In this document: piece after piece, positions 52,946 to 63,166 of the stretch
How the letters are laid out: each line of letters starts with the position of its first letter
Numbering within the stretch: position 1 is the first letter of the stretch
DNA from: Pseudidiomarina terrestris
GTDB lineage: Bacteria; Pseudomonadota; Gammaproteobacteria; Enterobacterales; Alteromonadaceae
Reading direction: 5' to 3'
Length of the DNA stretch: 64,000 bases
Assembly: GCF_030466405.1 (NCBI RefSeq)
Contig: NZ_JAGGJF010000004.1
Coordinates: forward strand, 62,001 to 126,000
Translations under genes and position numbers: made by a program
The notes under the pieces: model-generated
The model's input: only the letters and a program-made list of their open reading frames with translations
Told to the model about the DNA's origin: nothing
Databases searched by the model: none

Positions 52946-54619
52946 TTATGCGTCAGATGATTGCTCAAGTAAGTAATTTTCATACTGCTTGCGCAATTCG
53001 TTTTTTACCAGTTTACCGGTGCCAGTATGCGGCAGTTCGGCAACAATCAAAATATCGTCAGGTGTCCACCATTTTGCGATTTTACCCTGTAGGAACTCAT
53101 ACAGCATGGCTTTATCAACGCTGGCGCCTTTATTCGGTACCACCAGTAGCAACGGTCGTTCATCCCATTTCGGATGTTTTACGCCAATGACGCAGCTTTC
53201 GTTTACCGCCGGATGCTGGCTACAGATGTTTTCAATATCAAGAGAGCTAATCCATTCGCCGCCGCTTTTGATGACATCCTTTTTACGATCCACAACCTTC
53301 ATGTAGCCTTGCGGATCGATGACGGCGATGTCGCCAGTAGCTAACCAGCCGTCGGCGAAAGTTTCCGGGTCGTTGCGCTGATAATAACTATTCGCGATCC
53401 AGGGACCGCGCACGCGTAATTCGCCGCTGGTTTCGCCATCGTGTGGCAGTGCTTCACCGTCAGCATTAACGATTTCCATGTCGACACCAAAGCAAGCGCG
53501 TCCGGCAGTGGTCTGGATCCGATACCGCTGTGCTTTTGGTAATGCCATAAGACTCGGTTCAGGCGGAGCAGAACAGGCTAACGGGCCAGTCTCGGTCATC
53601 CCCCAGATAGGTTGCCAGTAGACGTCGTAATCCTCATCGAACGCTTTCACAAGGCCCAGTGGAGATGCAGCCCCGCCGACACAAACGCGTTCCAGCGATG
53701 GCACGCTGGACGTTGTCTCGTTGAGGTAATTATGCAGGGTTAACCAGATGGTGGGAACACCCAGTCCCACGGTGACGTTCTCCGTTGCTATCAGTTCGTA
53801 CATCGCCGCGCCGCTCATACCCATACCAGGCAGCACCAGTTTACAGCCCGCCAATGGAGCAGCGTAGGGCGCGCCCCAGGCTCCCGCATGATACATAGCG
53901 ACCATCGGCATCAGTACGGTGTTGGCGCGCAAATCCAGTAGCTCGGCGCTGACCGTTGCCTGCGCATGCAGGACCATGGCCCGCTGCGAGCTTAACACGC
54001 CCTTGGGGTTACCGGTTGTACCTGAGGTATAGCAGAGCAGTGCCGCGCTATCCTCATGCAGTGCAGGCCAGCTGAACTCGCCGGGTAAATCCTCGAGTAA
54101 CGACTCGTACGCATAGAGTTGCGCCTGGCACTCGGCCAGCTCAGGTTGCTGGCAATCATCAGCCAGTACGATCACACCCTTGAGCTGAGGAACCTGATTG
54201 ACCACTGCAGCGGCAAGCTCGGCAAAGCATGCATCAACGAACAGCCAGGTTGCGTTGGCGTCATTTAAAATCCATTCGATCTGGTCGGCAATCAGCCGTG
54301 GGTTGACCGTATGCAAAACTGCGCCAATGCCACTGACCGCATAATAGAGTTCCAGATGCCGATAGGTGTTCCAGGCGAGTGTAGCGACACGTTCGCCGGG
54401 CTTAACGCCAAACTTAGTTAAGCTGTGGGCAAGCTGACAGGTGCGCTGGTAACAGTCGGTATACGTGTAACGATGAATATCGCCCTCAATACGACGGCTC
54501 ACAATTTCCTGAGTTGGATGGCGACGCACGCCATGGCGCAGCAAATCAATAATCAATAACTGGCTTGCTTGCATGGCGCCTGCAAGTTGCGGCGCCTGAT
54601 GTTGTGTTGTTTCAAACAT
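52946..54619 (-). CDS. AlkK-like fatty-acid-CoA ligase
   Basis: A 557-residue member of the AMP-forming ligase family. IHRYTYTDCYQRTCQLAHSL, RVATLAWNTYRHLELYYAVS and GAVLHTVNPRL are AlkK/DmdB-like N-terminal blocks. LLCYTSGTTGNPKGV is the AMP/P-loop, WGMTETGPLA and GWLATGDIAVID are core motifs, and VKHPKWDERPLL leads to the C-terminal catalytic Lys (TGTGKLVKNELR). It makes acyl-CoA from medium-chain or related acids. It sits between the permease and the hydrolase genes with 12- to 15-base gaps and is clearly in their operon. Confidence 0.92.
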   Translation of the reverse strand: MFETTQHQAPQLAGAMQASQLLIIDLLRHGVRRHPTQEIVSRRIEGDIHRYTYTDCYQRTCQLAHSLTKFGVKPGERVATLAWNTYRHLELYYAVSGIGAVLHTVNPRLIADQIEWILNDANATWLFVDACFAELAAAVVNQVPQLKGVIVLADDCQQPELAECQAQLYAYESLLEDLPGEFSWPALHEDSAALLCYTSGTTGNPKGVLSSQRAMVLHAQATVSAELLDLRANTVLMPMVAMYHAGAWGAPYAAPLAGCKLVLPGMGMSGAAMYELIATENVTVGLGVPTIWLTLHNYLNETTSSVPSLERVCVGGAASPLGLVKAFDEDYDVYWQPIWGMTETGPLACSAPPEPSLMALPKAQRYRIQTTAGRACFGVDMEIVNADGEALPHDGETSGELRVRGPWIANSYYQRNDPETFADGWLATGDIAVIDPQGYMKVVDRKKDVIKSGGEWISSLDIENICSQHPAVNESCVIGVKHPKWDERPLLLVVPNKGASVDKAMLYEFLQGKIAKWWTPDDILIVAELPHTGTGKLVKNELRKQYENYLLEQSSDA

Positions 54620-54634
54620 AATTACAGCCTTGGC

Positions 54635-55930
54635 TTAAAACAGGTTAAATAAAGCGATGGCAATGCTCAGGCCGATAAAGGGGACCACCACGGTGACTGC
54701 TGCGACCGGCCAGTAAGCGGCTTGGTGCGTTTCATTACAAATCGCGCGAATGGTCGTGACCACGTAGCCATTATGCGGCAGAGAATCCAGCGCCCCCGAG
54801 GAGATCGCGACAATACGGTGCAGCTGATCTGGATTGACGCCCTGATCCATGTAGTGCGGGCCAATTTCCGGCAATGCGATTGCCTGGCCGCCTGAGGCAG
54901 AACCGGTCAGGCCGGCAATCACGCTAACCGCGACGGCTGCGCCCACCAGCTCGTTACCGGGCAGGTTGGTCATAAAGGTCACTGCTTCAGCGAAGGCCGG
55001 GGTGACCTTAGCAATACTGCCAAAACCGACCACGGCTGAGGTGTTGCCGATAGCAATCAGCGCACCTGTGGAAGCCTCACCGACAGCCCGCGACATATTC
55101 TGGAAGTACTTAAAGTTAATAATAGCAATGGCCAGTACGCCGCCACTCAAAGCAATAATCAGCGCATTTTGCTTCAGATCTTCGTGGAATAAGAAACTTA
55201 ACGACAGCACCACGATAAGTGGTATCAGCCCGCTAAACGGCGATGGCAGTTTGCGTTCAATCAGTTGTGGATCACTTTCGCGCTGTTGGAAGCTTTCACC
55301 GCGCGAAACTGCGGCTTTAATCATTTTGGTCAGCCACCAGTAGCCGATGATAAACATGATCACCGCGACCACAATGGACACTTCCCAGGCTGCGTAAGGT
55401 GAGGTCCCCAGATACTGAATCGGAATCCAGTTCTGGATTTCAGGTGAGCCTGCCGACGTCATAGTGAAGGTAACTGAGCCGAAAGCCAGTGCCGCGGGAA
55501 TAAAGCGGCGGGGCAGGTCAGCATCTTTAAACAAAGACAAGGCCATTGGATAAACGGAAAACGCCACCACGAAGACACTGACGCCACCATAGGTAAGAAT
55601 GGCGCAGGCCAGCACGACTGCCAGTACCGCTTGTTTTTTGCCCAGCTTGCCGATGATCCAGTGGGCTACACTGTCGGCGGCCCCGGTGTCTTCCATGAAT
55701 TTACCAAAGAGTGAGCCGAGTAAGAACATGAAGAACCAGTTGGCAACAAAGCTGGCGAAACCGTCCATGTAAGCGTTAACGAAATTCACCTCACCCTGAA
55801 ACAGAGGGACACCGCTGGTGAGGGCAACCACCACGGCGCACAAAGGCGCACTAATAAATAAGTTCATGCCGCGCAGCGTCAGTACAATGAGTAGTACTAA
55901 GCCGCCGACTAATCCAATCATGCTTAACAT
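54635..55930 (-). CDS. GntP-family permease
   Basis: A 431-residue transporter with about 12 helices. ILTYGGVSVFVVAFSVYPMA, FGSVTFTMTSAGSPEIQNW and GLTGSASGGQAIALPEIG are hallmarks of the GntP group, which carries gluconate, related sugar acids, or short hydroxy acids such as 3-hydroxybutyrate. Coupling to an acyl-CoA ligase favours a carboxylic acid as substrate. It heads the minus-strand operon and is divergent from the TonB receptor gene, with a 215-base shared region. Confidence 0.9.
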   Translation of the reverse strand: MLSMIGLVGGLVLLIVLTLRGMNLFISAPLCAVVVALTSGVPLFQGEVNFVNAYMDGFASFVANWFFMFLLGSLFGKFMEDTGAADSVAHWIIGKLGKKQAVLAVVLACAILTYGGVSVFVVAFSVYPMALSLFKDADLPRRFIPAALAFGSVTFTMTSAGSPEIQNWIPIQYLGTSPYAAWEVSIVVAVIMFIIGYWWLTKMIKAAVSRGESFQQRESDPQLIERKLPSPFSGLIPLIVVLSLSFLFHEDLKQNALIIALSGGVLAIAIINFKYFQNMSRAVGEASTGALIAIGNTSAVVGFGSIAKVTPAFAEAVTFMTNLPGNELVGAAVAVSVIAGLTGSASGGQAIALPEIGPHYMDQGVNPDQLHRIVAISSGALDSLPHNGYVVTTIRAICNETHQAAYWPVAAVTVVVPFIGLSIAIALFNLF

Positions 55931-56145
55931 GCATTACCTCGTTGTAGTTATTATATCGGCTCGAGTTCACTATTCGGTGAGATGGCATCATCATGCGTGA
56001 GACCGTGTGAAAATTACATAGTACTAACGTACAGAATACAAACTCGAGACTTTGCGCTAGGGTAACTGTGCCATAACAAATAACGTGCCGTCACACGCAC
56101 TTTTTATAACAAGACAACAATAACAGTAACCGGGAGAATGACATC

Positions 56146-58413
56146 ATGAGTCAACCCAAGTTTCGTCACTCATTAGTAGCGCTGGCTATCGCATCCGTTG
56201 TGAGTTTGCCGGCATATGCGCAAGCGCAGGATGAGCAGGAAGAACAAGCAGCAGCAAACAGCAAATTAGAGCGTATTGAAGTTACCGCACGCCGCAAGAC
56301 AGAGAGTCTGCAGAACGTGCCGGTCTCAGTCACTTCGTTTGGCGCTGGCGATCTTGAAGAACTTGGTGTCGAAGACATCACTGAACTTCAGCAACGGATT
56401 CCAAACGCCACCATTCAGGTCAGCCGCGGCACGAACTCCACCCTGACCGCTTACATTCGTGGTGTCGGTCAGCAGGATCCTTTATGGGGCTTCGAACCTG
56501 GTGTTGGTGTCTACATTGATGATGTCTACGTCGCTCGTCCCCAAGGCGCAGTGTTAGAGGTTTTTGATCTCGAGCGTATCGAAGTATTGCGTGGACCGCA
56601 GGGCACCTTGTACGGCAAAAATACCATTGGTGGTGCGCTGAAGTATGTGACCAAAGAGCTTACCGGCTACAACGAACTGTCGTTACAAGGCACCGTTGGC
56701 AGTTACAACCAGCGTGATATTAAAATCTCAGGCCAAACCGCCTTAGCAGACAATTTCTTCGTTGGTGGTGCAGTTGCTTCACTGCAACGTGATGGCTTCG
56801 GTGAATACGTGAACACCGGTGAAGAGAACTACAATAAAGATCTTTTAACCTACCGGTTATCGGCCAAATGGCTGGTCAGCGATACAGTCGATGTGAAGTT
56901 TTCTTACGATAAAACAGAAGATGAGTCGAACTCGAAAGGGGCCCATCGTCTGTTGACCAGTGGCGTTACCGGTCAGGAACCTTATGAAGATGTTTACGAT
57001 TCAAATACCGCCATGCCAGTGGATAACCTGGTGGAAACTGAAGGCGCGTCTTTGGTTCTGAACTGGGATATTAACGCTGAGTGGGACTTTAAATCAGTTA
57101 CCGCAAGCCGCGAAGGATATACCGATACCAACATCGACTTTAATGCAACCGGTGAACCTATCTTCATGGTTCCTGCGATCTACGAAGACGAGCAATTTAC
57201 TCAGGAATTCCAGTTAAGCTACACCAACAACAACAACTTCGACTTCGTCGGTGGTGTTTACTACTACGACGGTGAAGCATGTGGTGTGTTTGGTACTGTC
57301 TTGCCAATGTACCTGGCAGCACTGGGTGGCGTTACCGTTGATAACGGCGGTTGTGTGCAGACGGAAAGTTTCGCTGTCTACGGACAGGGCGACTACCGCA
57401 TGACCGACGACTTGACGCTAACCATTGGTGGTCGTTACACCAGCGATGAAAAAGAAGCCGATGTCTTCCGTTACACGTATCTGGGTGTGCACTACATCAA
57501 CCGTGCTGGCTTAGATACGCCATACGATCCAAATGAAGTGATTGCTACCTTTGGCCAGCCGTTCAGCGTCAATTCGAACTTCAATTCGCAAGGCGACTGG
57601 AGTCGTTTCTCCCCGCACGTTGCGCTTAATTACGATGTGAACGACGATGTGATGGTTTATGCCAGCTACAGCAACGGCTTTAAGTCTGGCGGTGTTGATA
57701 TGCGCGGTGATAAGTCGCTGAACCCCACCATTGATGAGCCTTACGATCCTGAGATTGTCGATACCTTCGAATTTGGTATGAAATCAGAGTTACTCGATGG
57801 CCGTATGCGCTTGAACAGCGCGGTATTCTACTCTGATTACCAGGATATGCAGGTTACTGTGCAACGTGTAGTTGAGTCGGGAATTTCGTCACAGGTCCTG
57901 AATGCCGGTGAATCGACGGTAAAAGGCTTTGAAGTTGAAACGGTATTTGCGGCAACGGATAGCTTAAACGTGACTGCTATGTTGGGTTACATCGACGCTG
58001 AGTTCGACTCTGTTGTTTATCAGGAGCCAGCAACGGGTGAAACCACCGATGTGACAGATGCCTGGTCGTTCCAGAATACGCCTGAACTGACCTACAACGT
58101 CGGCTTTAACCAGACTTTTGAAATGGAAGCCGGCCAAGTGGTCTGGTCTGCGAACTACGCGTTCCGTGACGATACGCAAATGTTTGAAGCTCCGTCACCA
58201 CTGGATCAGGAGAGCTACGGCTTACTGAACACCAGTGTGGTCTGGTACTCGGCTAACGGTCAATGGAACGTTGGTTTACATGGCAAGAACCTGACTGACG
58301 AAGAATATCGTGTTGGTGGCTATAACTTCGGCCCAACCTTTGGCGATGACGCCGTTGTTGGTTACTACGGCGACCCTCGTACGTTCTCCCTGAGCGTGGG
58401 TTATAAGTTTTAA
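56146..58413 (+). CDS. TonB-dependent outer-membrane receptor
   Basis: A 755-residue receptor. The signal peptide ends near AYAQA; the plug domain (about 48-165) begins IEVTARRKTESLQNVPVSV and has NTIGGALKYVTKE. The 22-strand barrel follows, ending YYGDPRTFSLSVGYKF with a C-terminal Phe. No FecA-type signalling domain is present. The class (short N-terminus with IEVTARR) is usually for carbohydrates, siderophores or complex organics, so the ligand is open. The divergent GntP operon suggests a nutrient route. It ends in a clear terminator. Confidence 0.94.
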   Translation: MSQPKFRHSLVALAIASVVSLPAYAQAQDEQEEQAAANSKLERIEVTARRKTESLQNVPVSVTSFGAGDLEELGVEDITELQQRIPNATIQVSRGTNSTLTAYIRGVGQQDPLWGFEPGVGVYIDDVYVARPQGAVLEVFDLERIEVLRGPQGTLYGKNTIGGALKYVTKELTGYNELSLQGTVGSYNQRDIKISGQTALADNFFVGGAVASLQRDGFGEYVNTGEENYNKDLLTYRLSAKWLVSDTVDVKFSYDKTEDESNSKGAHRLLTSGVTGQEPYEDVYDSNTAMPVDNLVETEGASLVLNWDINAEWDFKSVTASREGYTDTNIDFNATGEPIFMVPAIYEDEQFTQEFQLSYTNNNNFDFVGGVYYYDGEACGVFGTVLPMYLAALGGVTVDNGGCVQTESFAVYGQGDYRMTDDLTLTIGGRYTSDEKEADVFRYTYLGVHYINRAGLDTPYDPNEVIATFGQPFSVNSNFNSQGDWSRFSPHVALNYDVNDDVMVYASYSNGFKSGGVDMRGDKSLNPTIDEPYDPEIVDTFEFGMKSELLDGRMRLNSAVFYSDYQDMQVTVQRVVESGISSQVLNAGESTVKGFEVETVFAATDSLNVTAMLGYIDAEFDSVVYQEPATGETTDVTDAWSFQNTPELTYNVGFNQTFEMEAGQVVWSANYAFRDDTQMFEAPSPLDQESYGLLNTSVVWYSANGQWNVGLHGKNLTDEEYRVGGYNFGPTFGDDAVVGYYGDPRTFSLSVGYKF

Positions 58414-58426
58414 CCCTGGTGAATTG

Positions 58427-58467
58427 GTGGTTGCCCGTATTTTATGCGGGTAACCACTGACTTTTTT
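58427..58467 (+). terminator. Rho-independent terminator of the TonB receptor gene
   Basis: GTGGTTGCCCG (58427-58437) pairs with CGGGTAACCAC (58447-58457) with one G-T pair, followed by TGACTTTTTT. Confidence 0.88.
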
Positions 58468-58483
58468 CTGTGGACGCGCTAGC

Positions 58484-59182
58484 ATGAGCACATCAGTTTC
58501 AAGCCAATCAGGTTCACACATGGCGCGCGCTATTATCGCAGATGACCATCCTCTTTTTCGTGCGGCGCTTCGTCAGGCTCTTACTGAAACTCTTGATACA
58601 CCTATTCTGGAAGCTGCCTCGTTTGAACAGTTGAGCGAATTGATCCACAGCGAACCCCAAATTGAACTGATCTTACTCGACCTCACCATGCCCGGAAATC
58701 GCGGCCTAACCGGTCTCACCTCGTTGCGCAGCCGCTATCCGGATATTCTGGTAGTGATTGTTTCGGCTAACGAGCAAGTGGCGACCATTCGTCAGGCGAT
58801 GGCTTTTGGTGCGAGTGCTTATATTCCCAAGTCAATGCCCTTAGCTGAGCTTCAGCAGGCGGTGCATGCAGTGCTGGCCGGGGATACCTGGTTGCCTGAG
58901 CATCTTCGCGATGCCGTTGAGGCAGAATTACCCACTGAGCATGTCGATTTTGCGCAGCGCCTGGAACAACTCACCCCACAACAATTTCGGGTGCTTGAGT
59001 GTCTCGCTGACGGTCTTCTGAATAAGCAGATTGCGTTTGAGCTCAATGTGCAGGAAACAACGATCAAGCAGCATGTTTCTGCGATTTTACGGAAGCTAAA
59101 TGTGATCAACCGGACGCAAGCCGGAATCGTCTTCAAACAAATGCTGAACTCTCCGGATCTTAACGCCGCAACAGACGTTTGA
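58484..59182 (+). CDS. CrbR/ErdR-like LuxR-type response regulator
   Basis: A 232-residue regulator. The receiver domain (about 13-130) has AIIADDHPLF (acidic pocket), LILLDLTMPG (phospho-Asp) and YIPKSM (conserved Lys). The C-terminal LuxR HTH (about 165-220) has LTPQQFRVLECLADGLLNKQ and ETTIKQHVSAILRKL. It closely resembles CrbR/ErdR, which with CrbS/MxtR control acetyl-CoA synthetase and short-chain acid use. Starts at 58484 or 58520 (MARAIIADD) are both possible; neither has a strong ribosome site. It is convergent with the sensor kinase, and the last 23 bases overlap. Confidence 0.87.
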   Translation: MSTSVSSQSGSHMARAIIADDHPLFRAALRQALTETLDTPILEAASFEQLSELIHSEPQIELILLDLTMPGNRGLTGLTSLRSRYPDILVVIVSANEQVATIRQAMAFGASAYIPKSMPLAELQQAVHAVLAGDTWLPEHLRDAVEAELPTEHVDFAQRLEQLTPQQFRVLECLADGLLNKQIAFELNVQETTIKQHVSAILRKLNVINRTQAGIVFKQMLNSPDLNAATDV

Positions 59183-62100
59183 TTAACCTCTTCAGAGCTG
59201 CAATTTTGATCGGTTTTGAGGCAAACAGCGCGTGCTCAGCGATCACTTCTTCACGCACGGTCTCGTCCGGATCGGCGGAATTTATAATGGCCGGAAGTTT
59301 CTCCAGCGCGAAGTGTGCACGCACCGCTTTAAGGACTTCGATTCCGGTATCACTGTCATCCAGATGGTAATCAAAGACGGCAAGATCGGGCGGGGTTGCC
59401 TGCCAGGGCAGCTGTCCACGGTGAGTTGCTGTGGTTACCTTCGCGCCCCAGCTTTGGAAGAGCTGATCCATGGCCTGCAGTACGCTGGCGTCATTATCAA
59501 GTAGCCAAACGTGACATCCTTTTAAGAACTGCTCGGCATCTGTGCGGGTGGCAGGCTTGGCCTTTGCGAGCTGCGGCTGCCAGGTCACATCGTGGAAGGT
59601 CAAAGTGAAGGTCGTTCCCCGATCCACATGTGACTCCAGTGATAACGGAATGCCAAGCAGGCGACACATGCGATCGACAATGGCTAAGCCAAGGCCAATC
59701 CCCGGGTTGTCGCCGGTCTGATTCACCTGATGAAACTCGCGAAAGATCTTGTCACGCTGATCGCTGGGAATACCGCGGCCGGTATCCATGACTTTGAGTT
59801 GTGCAGTATTGCCGCGTCGGCGGACACCGATGAGCACCTTGCCGCTGTCGGTATAGCGCACCGCATTCGACAGTAAGTTCTGAACAATTCGGCCAATCAT
59901 TTTGCGATCGGTCGTCAGTTGCAAACGGGAGGGGACGTAGTGCACCGCGACGGACTTTTCCGCAGCAATAATTTTCTGGTTGTCGACAATCGGCTGAATA
60001 ATGTCATGGAGGGAGACAATCTGCTTATTCACTGGCAGATTTCCTGCCTCCAGCCGCGTCATCTCCAGCAACATGGTCAGTAATTCTTCCGCGTTATCGA
60101 GGGACTGTTGAATCTGTTGGGCGAGCTTCGACTCTTCACCCTTCAGGCGCTGGGTCAGCATGTCGCAAAATAGCGTGGCGGCGTTAAAGGGCTGCATCAG
60201 GTCGTGGCTGACGGCGGCAAAAAAGCGGGTTTTACTCTGGTGCGCACGCTCCTCCGCTTGTTTGGCATCAAGCAGCTGCGCGGTGCGATCGGCAACCCGT
60301 TGTTCCAGTTCTGCGTTGATCCGCTCTAACGCGCGTTGCGCCTGCACCAGCTCGGTAATATCGGTATAGGTGGTCACAAAGCCACCACCTGGCATAGGCG
60401 CGCCCTGTAACTCAATCACATGCTCGCCCTGCTGGCGCTGATAGCGGTAGGCACTGCCGAGCCGAAGGTAATTCAGGCGCTTTTCCACTTCGTCGCTGAT
60501 GGCATTGCTATCTTCTGCCTGAATCAGTCCGCGCTCTGCGTTATAGCGCAGCAGATCGGCGACCGGCATACCTGCATGTAAAAAGCCCGGCGGATACTGA
60601 AAGACTTCGACGTACCTATGGTTCCAGGCCACCAGGCGCAGGTCCTGGTCGATCACGCTGATACCCTGCGGGATATTTTCTACTGAGGCCTGCAGCAACT
60701 CACGATTAAATTTATAGAGTTGTGATGCTTCAGTCGCCCAGGTGACGACTTGAGAAATGGGCACTGAGGGCTGCTGGGTGACGGTATCGAGTAAAATACG
60801 GCTGGCTGCACTTCCTATCACCGCTGATAATTCGCGCTCGACACGCGCGAGCAGCGAGCCGGGTACAAGTTCATCCGCGGGAGCGCTGGTCAAGTCATGT
60901 TTGACGCGCTCGTTGAGACGCTCCAGTTCAATGGAATCGAAAAAGCGTGCCAGCAACTGTCGTAAGCGCCCCCAGGAAATCGGTTGATGCTGATAAAGCT
61001 CGGGGTGGCCGCCAGTCGGATCGGTAAACAACCGATGTTGCTGTTGTTCGGTGACGTTGGCCTTGCTGAGCCAGGAGGTGAGCACATAAATCAACAGATT
61101 CAGACCAAGGCTCAGCAGCACCCCAGCGCTAAGCTCGCTGTCAGTCAGACCGCGGTTGAGCTGCACGGAAGGGAAAAACAGCAGCCACAGCCAAAGTATG
61201 GTACCTACGGCAATCCCTATACTCGCGCCTTTCTTATTACCGCGCTGCCAGACCAACCCGCCAAGCAGTGCCGGGGCCAGCTGTGCCAGCAGGGCCAGCG
61301 ACAACAAACCAGCATTAACCAGTGGCAGACTGGTTTCAGTGAGTTTATGAAAACCGAAGGCCAAAACAATAATGCCGGCAATGGTCGTGCGCCGAATCCG
61401 CAGAATGCGTCGCGGAGTAAAGGTTACATTACGCAGTCGGCGTTTGGTGGCGCGCAGCCAGAAAGGCATCACCACATCGTTCGACATCATGATACTCAGC
61501 GCCAAAGTGGCGATAATGACCATACTGGTCGCGGATGCCAGACCACCGATAAAAGCGACGGTGGTGATCCACGGATTATCTGCTTGCAGCAGAATGGTGA
61601 TCATAAAAGTGTCGGATTGCGCTGCCTCTGGCACCAGCAGCATGCCGGCCAGCGCAATGGGCAGAATAAACAGGTTGATGGCAAACAAGTACAGCGGAAA
61701 TGCCCAGCGTGCTGTCCGCAGCTCTTCGGGGTCAGTGTTTTCGATGTAGATGACATGAAACTGTCGCGGCAGACAGAACATTGAAATAGCGCCCAGCAGG
61801 ATATGGGTGACATAGACAAAGCCTCCTGATGGACGCCCTTGCAACAGGCTGCTGACTTCAGCTGACTGCGCCGCTTGCAAGAACACGTCAGCAACACCGT
61901 CAAAAAGACTGTAACTGACGTAGAGCCCCACTCCCATGAAGGCCAAGAGCTTCACCACGGATTCAAACGCAACCGCATCCATAAGTCCCGAGTGCTGTTC
62001 AGCCAGACTCATGCGGCGGGTGCCAAACAATATCGCGAACATCATCATGGCAAGTGCGACCAGCGCTGCGACGTCACCAAACCACGGTAAGGGTTGGTCT

Positions 62101-62537
62101 GCCAGCCCGGTGACTGCGGCAAAACTGCCTGTGACCGCACGCAGTTGCAATGAAATATAAGGTACAATTCCAACCAAAGCGATGACCGCAACAGCTAGCG
62201 CCAAAGTAGGAGATTTACCATACCTGTGGCTAATCACATCGGCGATAGAGGTCAGGTTTTGCTGTTTACACACATGTAGCAAGCGCAGTTGTATGCGATG
62301 GGCAAACAAAAACACCAGCATGGCACCAATATAGGTGGGCGCGACCGACCAGCCATAATAAGCCGACTGAGTTATGGTGCCATAGAAGGCCCAGGTGGTG
62401 CAGTGAATGCCTTGGGCCAATGCATAACGGTAGGGTTTGATTTGATTGGGCGGTTTACGCTCACCGCGATAAGCGATGCTGTAAAGAATGGCGATATAGG
62501 CGACGGCCAGTAAAATGGCAACACCGGTACTCAACAT
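59160..62537 (-). CDS. CrbS/MxtR-like SSS-domain hybrid histidine kinase
   Basis: A 1125-residue protein. A Na+/solute-symporter-like domain with about 12-13 helices is followed by a linker and PAS region (about 620-740, GISVIDQDLRLVAWNHRY). HisKA has FFAAVSHDLMQPFNAATLF; HATPase has NLLSNAVRY, DTGRGIPSDQ and GIGLGLAIVDR. A C-terminal receiver carries LAVFDYHLDDSDTG. This is the CrbS/MxtR architecture. I use the ATG at 62537 because it is 2 bases after the TRIC-family stop. It is transcribed with that gene and is convergent with the response regulator. Confidence 0.92.
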   Translation of the reverse strand: MLSTGVAILLAVAYIAILYSIAYRGERKPPNQIKPYRYALAQGIHCTTWAFYGTITQSAYYGWSVAPTYIGAMLVFLFAHRIQLRLLHVCKQQNLTSIADVISHRYGKSPTLALAVAVIALVGIVPYISLQLRAVTGSFAAVTGLADQPLPWFGDVAALVALAMMMFAILFGTRRMSLAEQHSGLMDAVAFESVVKLLAFMGVGLYVSYSLFDGVADVFLQAAQSAEVSSLLQGRPSGGFVYVTHILLGAISMFCLPRQFHVIYIENTDPEELRTARWAFPLYLFAINLFILPIALAGMLLVPEAAQSDTFMITILLQADNPWITTVAFIGGLASATSMVIIATLALSIMMSNDVVMPFWLRATKRRLRNVTFTPRRILRIRRTTIAGIIVLAFGFHKLTETSLPLVNAGLLSLALLAQLAPALLGGLVWQRGNKKGASIGIAVGTILWLWLLFFPSVQLNRGLTDSELSAGVLLSLGLNLLIYVLTSWLSKANVTEQQQHRLFTDPTGGHPELYQHQPISWGRLRQLLARFFDSIELERLNERVKHDLTSAPADELVPGSLLARVERELSAVIGSAASRILLDTVTQQPSVPISQVVTWATEASQLYKFNRELLQASVENIPQGISVIDQDLRLVAWNHRYVEVFQYPPGFLHAGMPVADLLRYNAERGLIQAEDSNAISDEVEKRLNYLRLGSAYRYQRQQGEHVIELQGAPMPGGGFVTTYTDITELVQAQRALERINAELEQRVADRTAQLLDAKQAEERAHQSKTRFFAAVSHDLMQPFNAATLFCDMLTQRLKGEESKLAQQIQQSLDNAEELLTMLLEMTRLEAGNLPVNKQIVSLHDIIQPIVDNQKIIAAEKSVAVHYVPSRLQLTTDRKMIGRIVQNLLSNAVRYTDSGKVLIGVRRRGNTAQLKVMDTGRGIPSDQRDKIFREFHQVNQTGDNPGIGLGLAIVDRMCRLLGIPLSLESHVDRGTTFTLTFHDVTWQPQLAKAKPATRTDAEQFLKGCHVWLLDNDASVLQAMDQLFQSWGAKVTTATHRGQLPWQATPPDLAVFDYHLDDSDTGIEVLKAVRAHFALEKLPAIINSADPDETVREEVIAEHALFASKPIKIAALKRLIKRLLRR

Positions 62538-62539
62538 GG

Positions 62540-63166
62540 TTAACGATGCCCGTCGCCATGTTCCTGGAACACGGTCAGTGACCATTGCCAACGGATCGCA
62601 CCGAGTCGTAGCAACAAGGTCACTAAACCGCCAACCAGGAGTGCGGTGAGCGCGGTATAGGGCGCGAGCAAGACATACACACTGGCACCGACGATGCAGG
62701 TGGTGGCGTAGAGCTCGCTTTTTAGCACCATGGGAATGTCCCGTGCGAGGACATCACGCAGCATGCCGCCAAAACAGGCTGTAATGGTTCCCATAACGAC
62801 ACAGACCACTGCCGGGTAATCGGCTTCAAGAGCTTTTTGTGCGCCCATCACGGTAAAAAAGGAAACCCCAAAAGCATCGGCGATGAGTAAGGTTTTCTGA
62901 TGAATATAGTCACGCAGGCGCAACCATAAAATAGTACCGAAAGCGGCCACTAAAATGGTATAGATATAGGTTGGGTCATGGGCCCAGAAGACTGGCAAAT
63001 CAAGGATTAAGTCGCGAACGGTGCCGCCACCTATAGCTGTGACCGAGGCGAGCACGACGACACCAAAGCCATCCATATTTTTACGGAATGCGAGTAAGGT
63101 GCCGGAGATTGCAAAAACAGCAACTCCGAGATGATCAAACCAGTAGAAGAATGTCTCTATAGCCAT
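62540..63166 (-). CDS. TRIC-type cation channel family protein (UPF0126)
   Basis: A 208-residue protein with about seven helices. FYWFDHLGVAVFAISGTLLA, ASVTAIGGGTVRDLIL and ACFGGMLRDVLARDIPMV are the two repeated UPF0126 halves with the GGGxxRD motif. Bacterial homologues form trimeric channels for monovalent cations or neutral solutes. The ATG at 63166 gives the family length; the frame to 63247 adds a poor leader. The sensor kinase gene follows after 2 bases. Confidence 0.9.
   Translation of the reverse strand: MAIETFFYWFDHLGVAVFAISGTLLAFRKNMDGFGVVVLASVTAIGGGTVRDLILDLPVFWAHDPTYIYTILVAAFGTILWLRLRDYIHQKTLLIADAFGVSFFTVMGAQKALEADYPAVVCVVMGTITACFGGMLRDVLARDIPMVLKSELYATTCIVGASVYVLLAPYTALTALLVGGLVTLLLRLGAIRWQWSLTVFQEHGDGHR

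Noticed and set aside
56010-56030. CRP-like site TGTGA-AAATTA-CATAG upstream of the TonB receptor
   Set aside because: Only the left half matches the consensus; the right half is poor.
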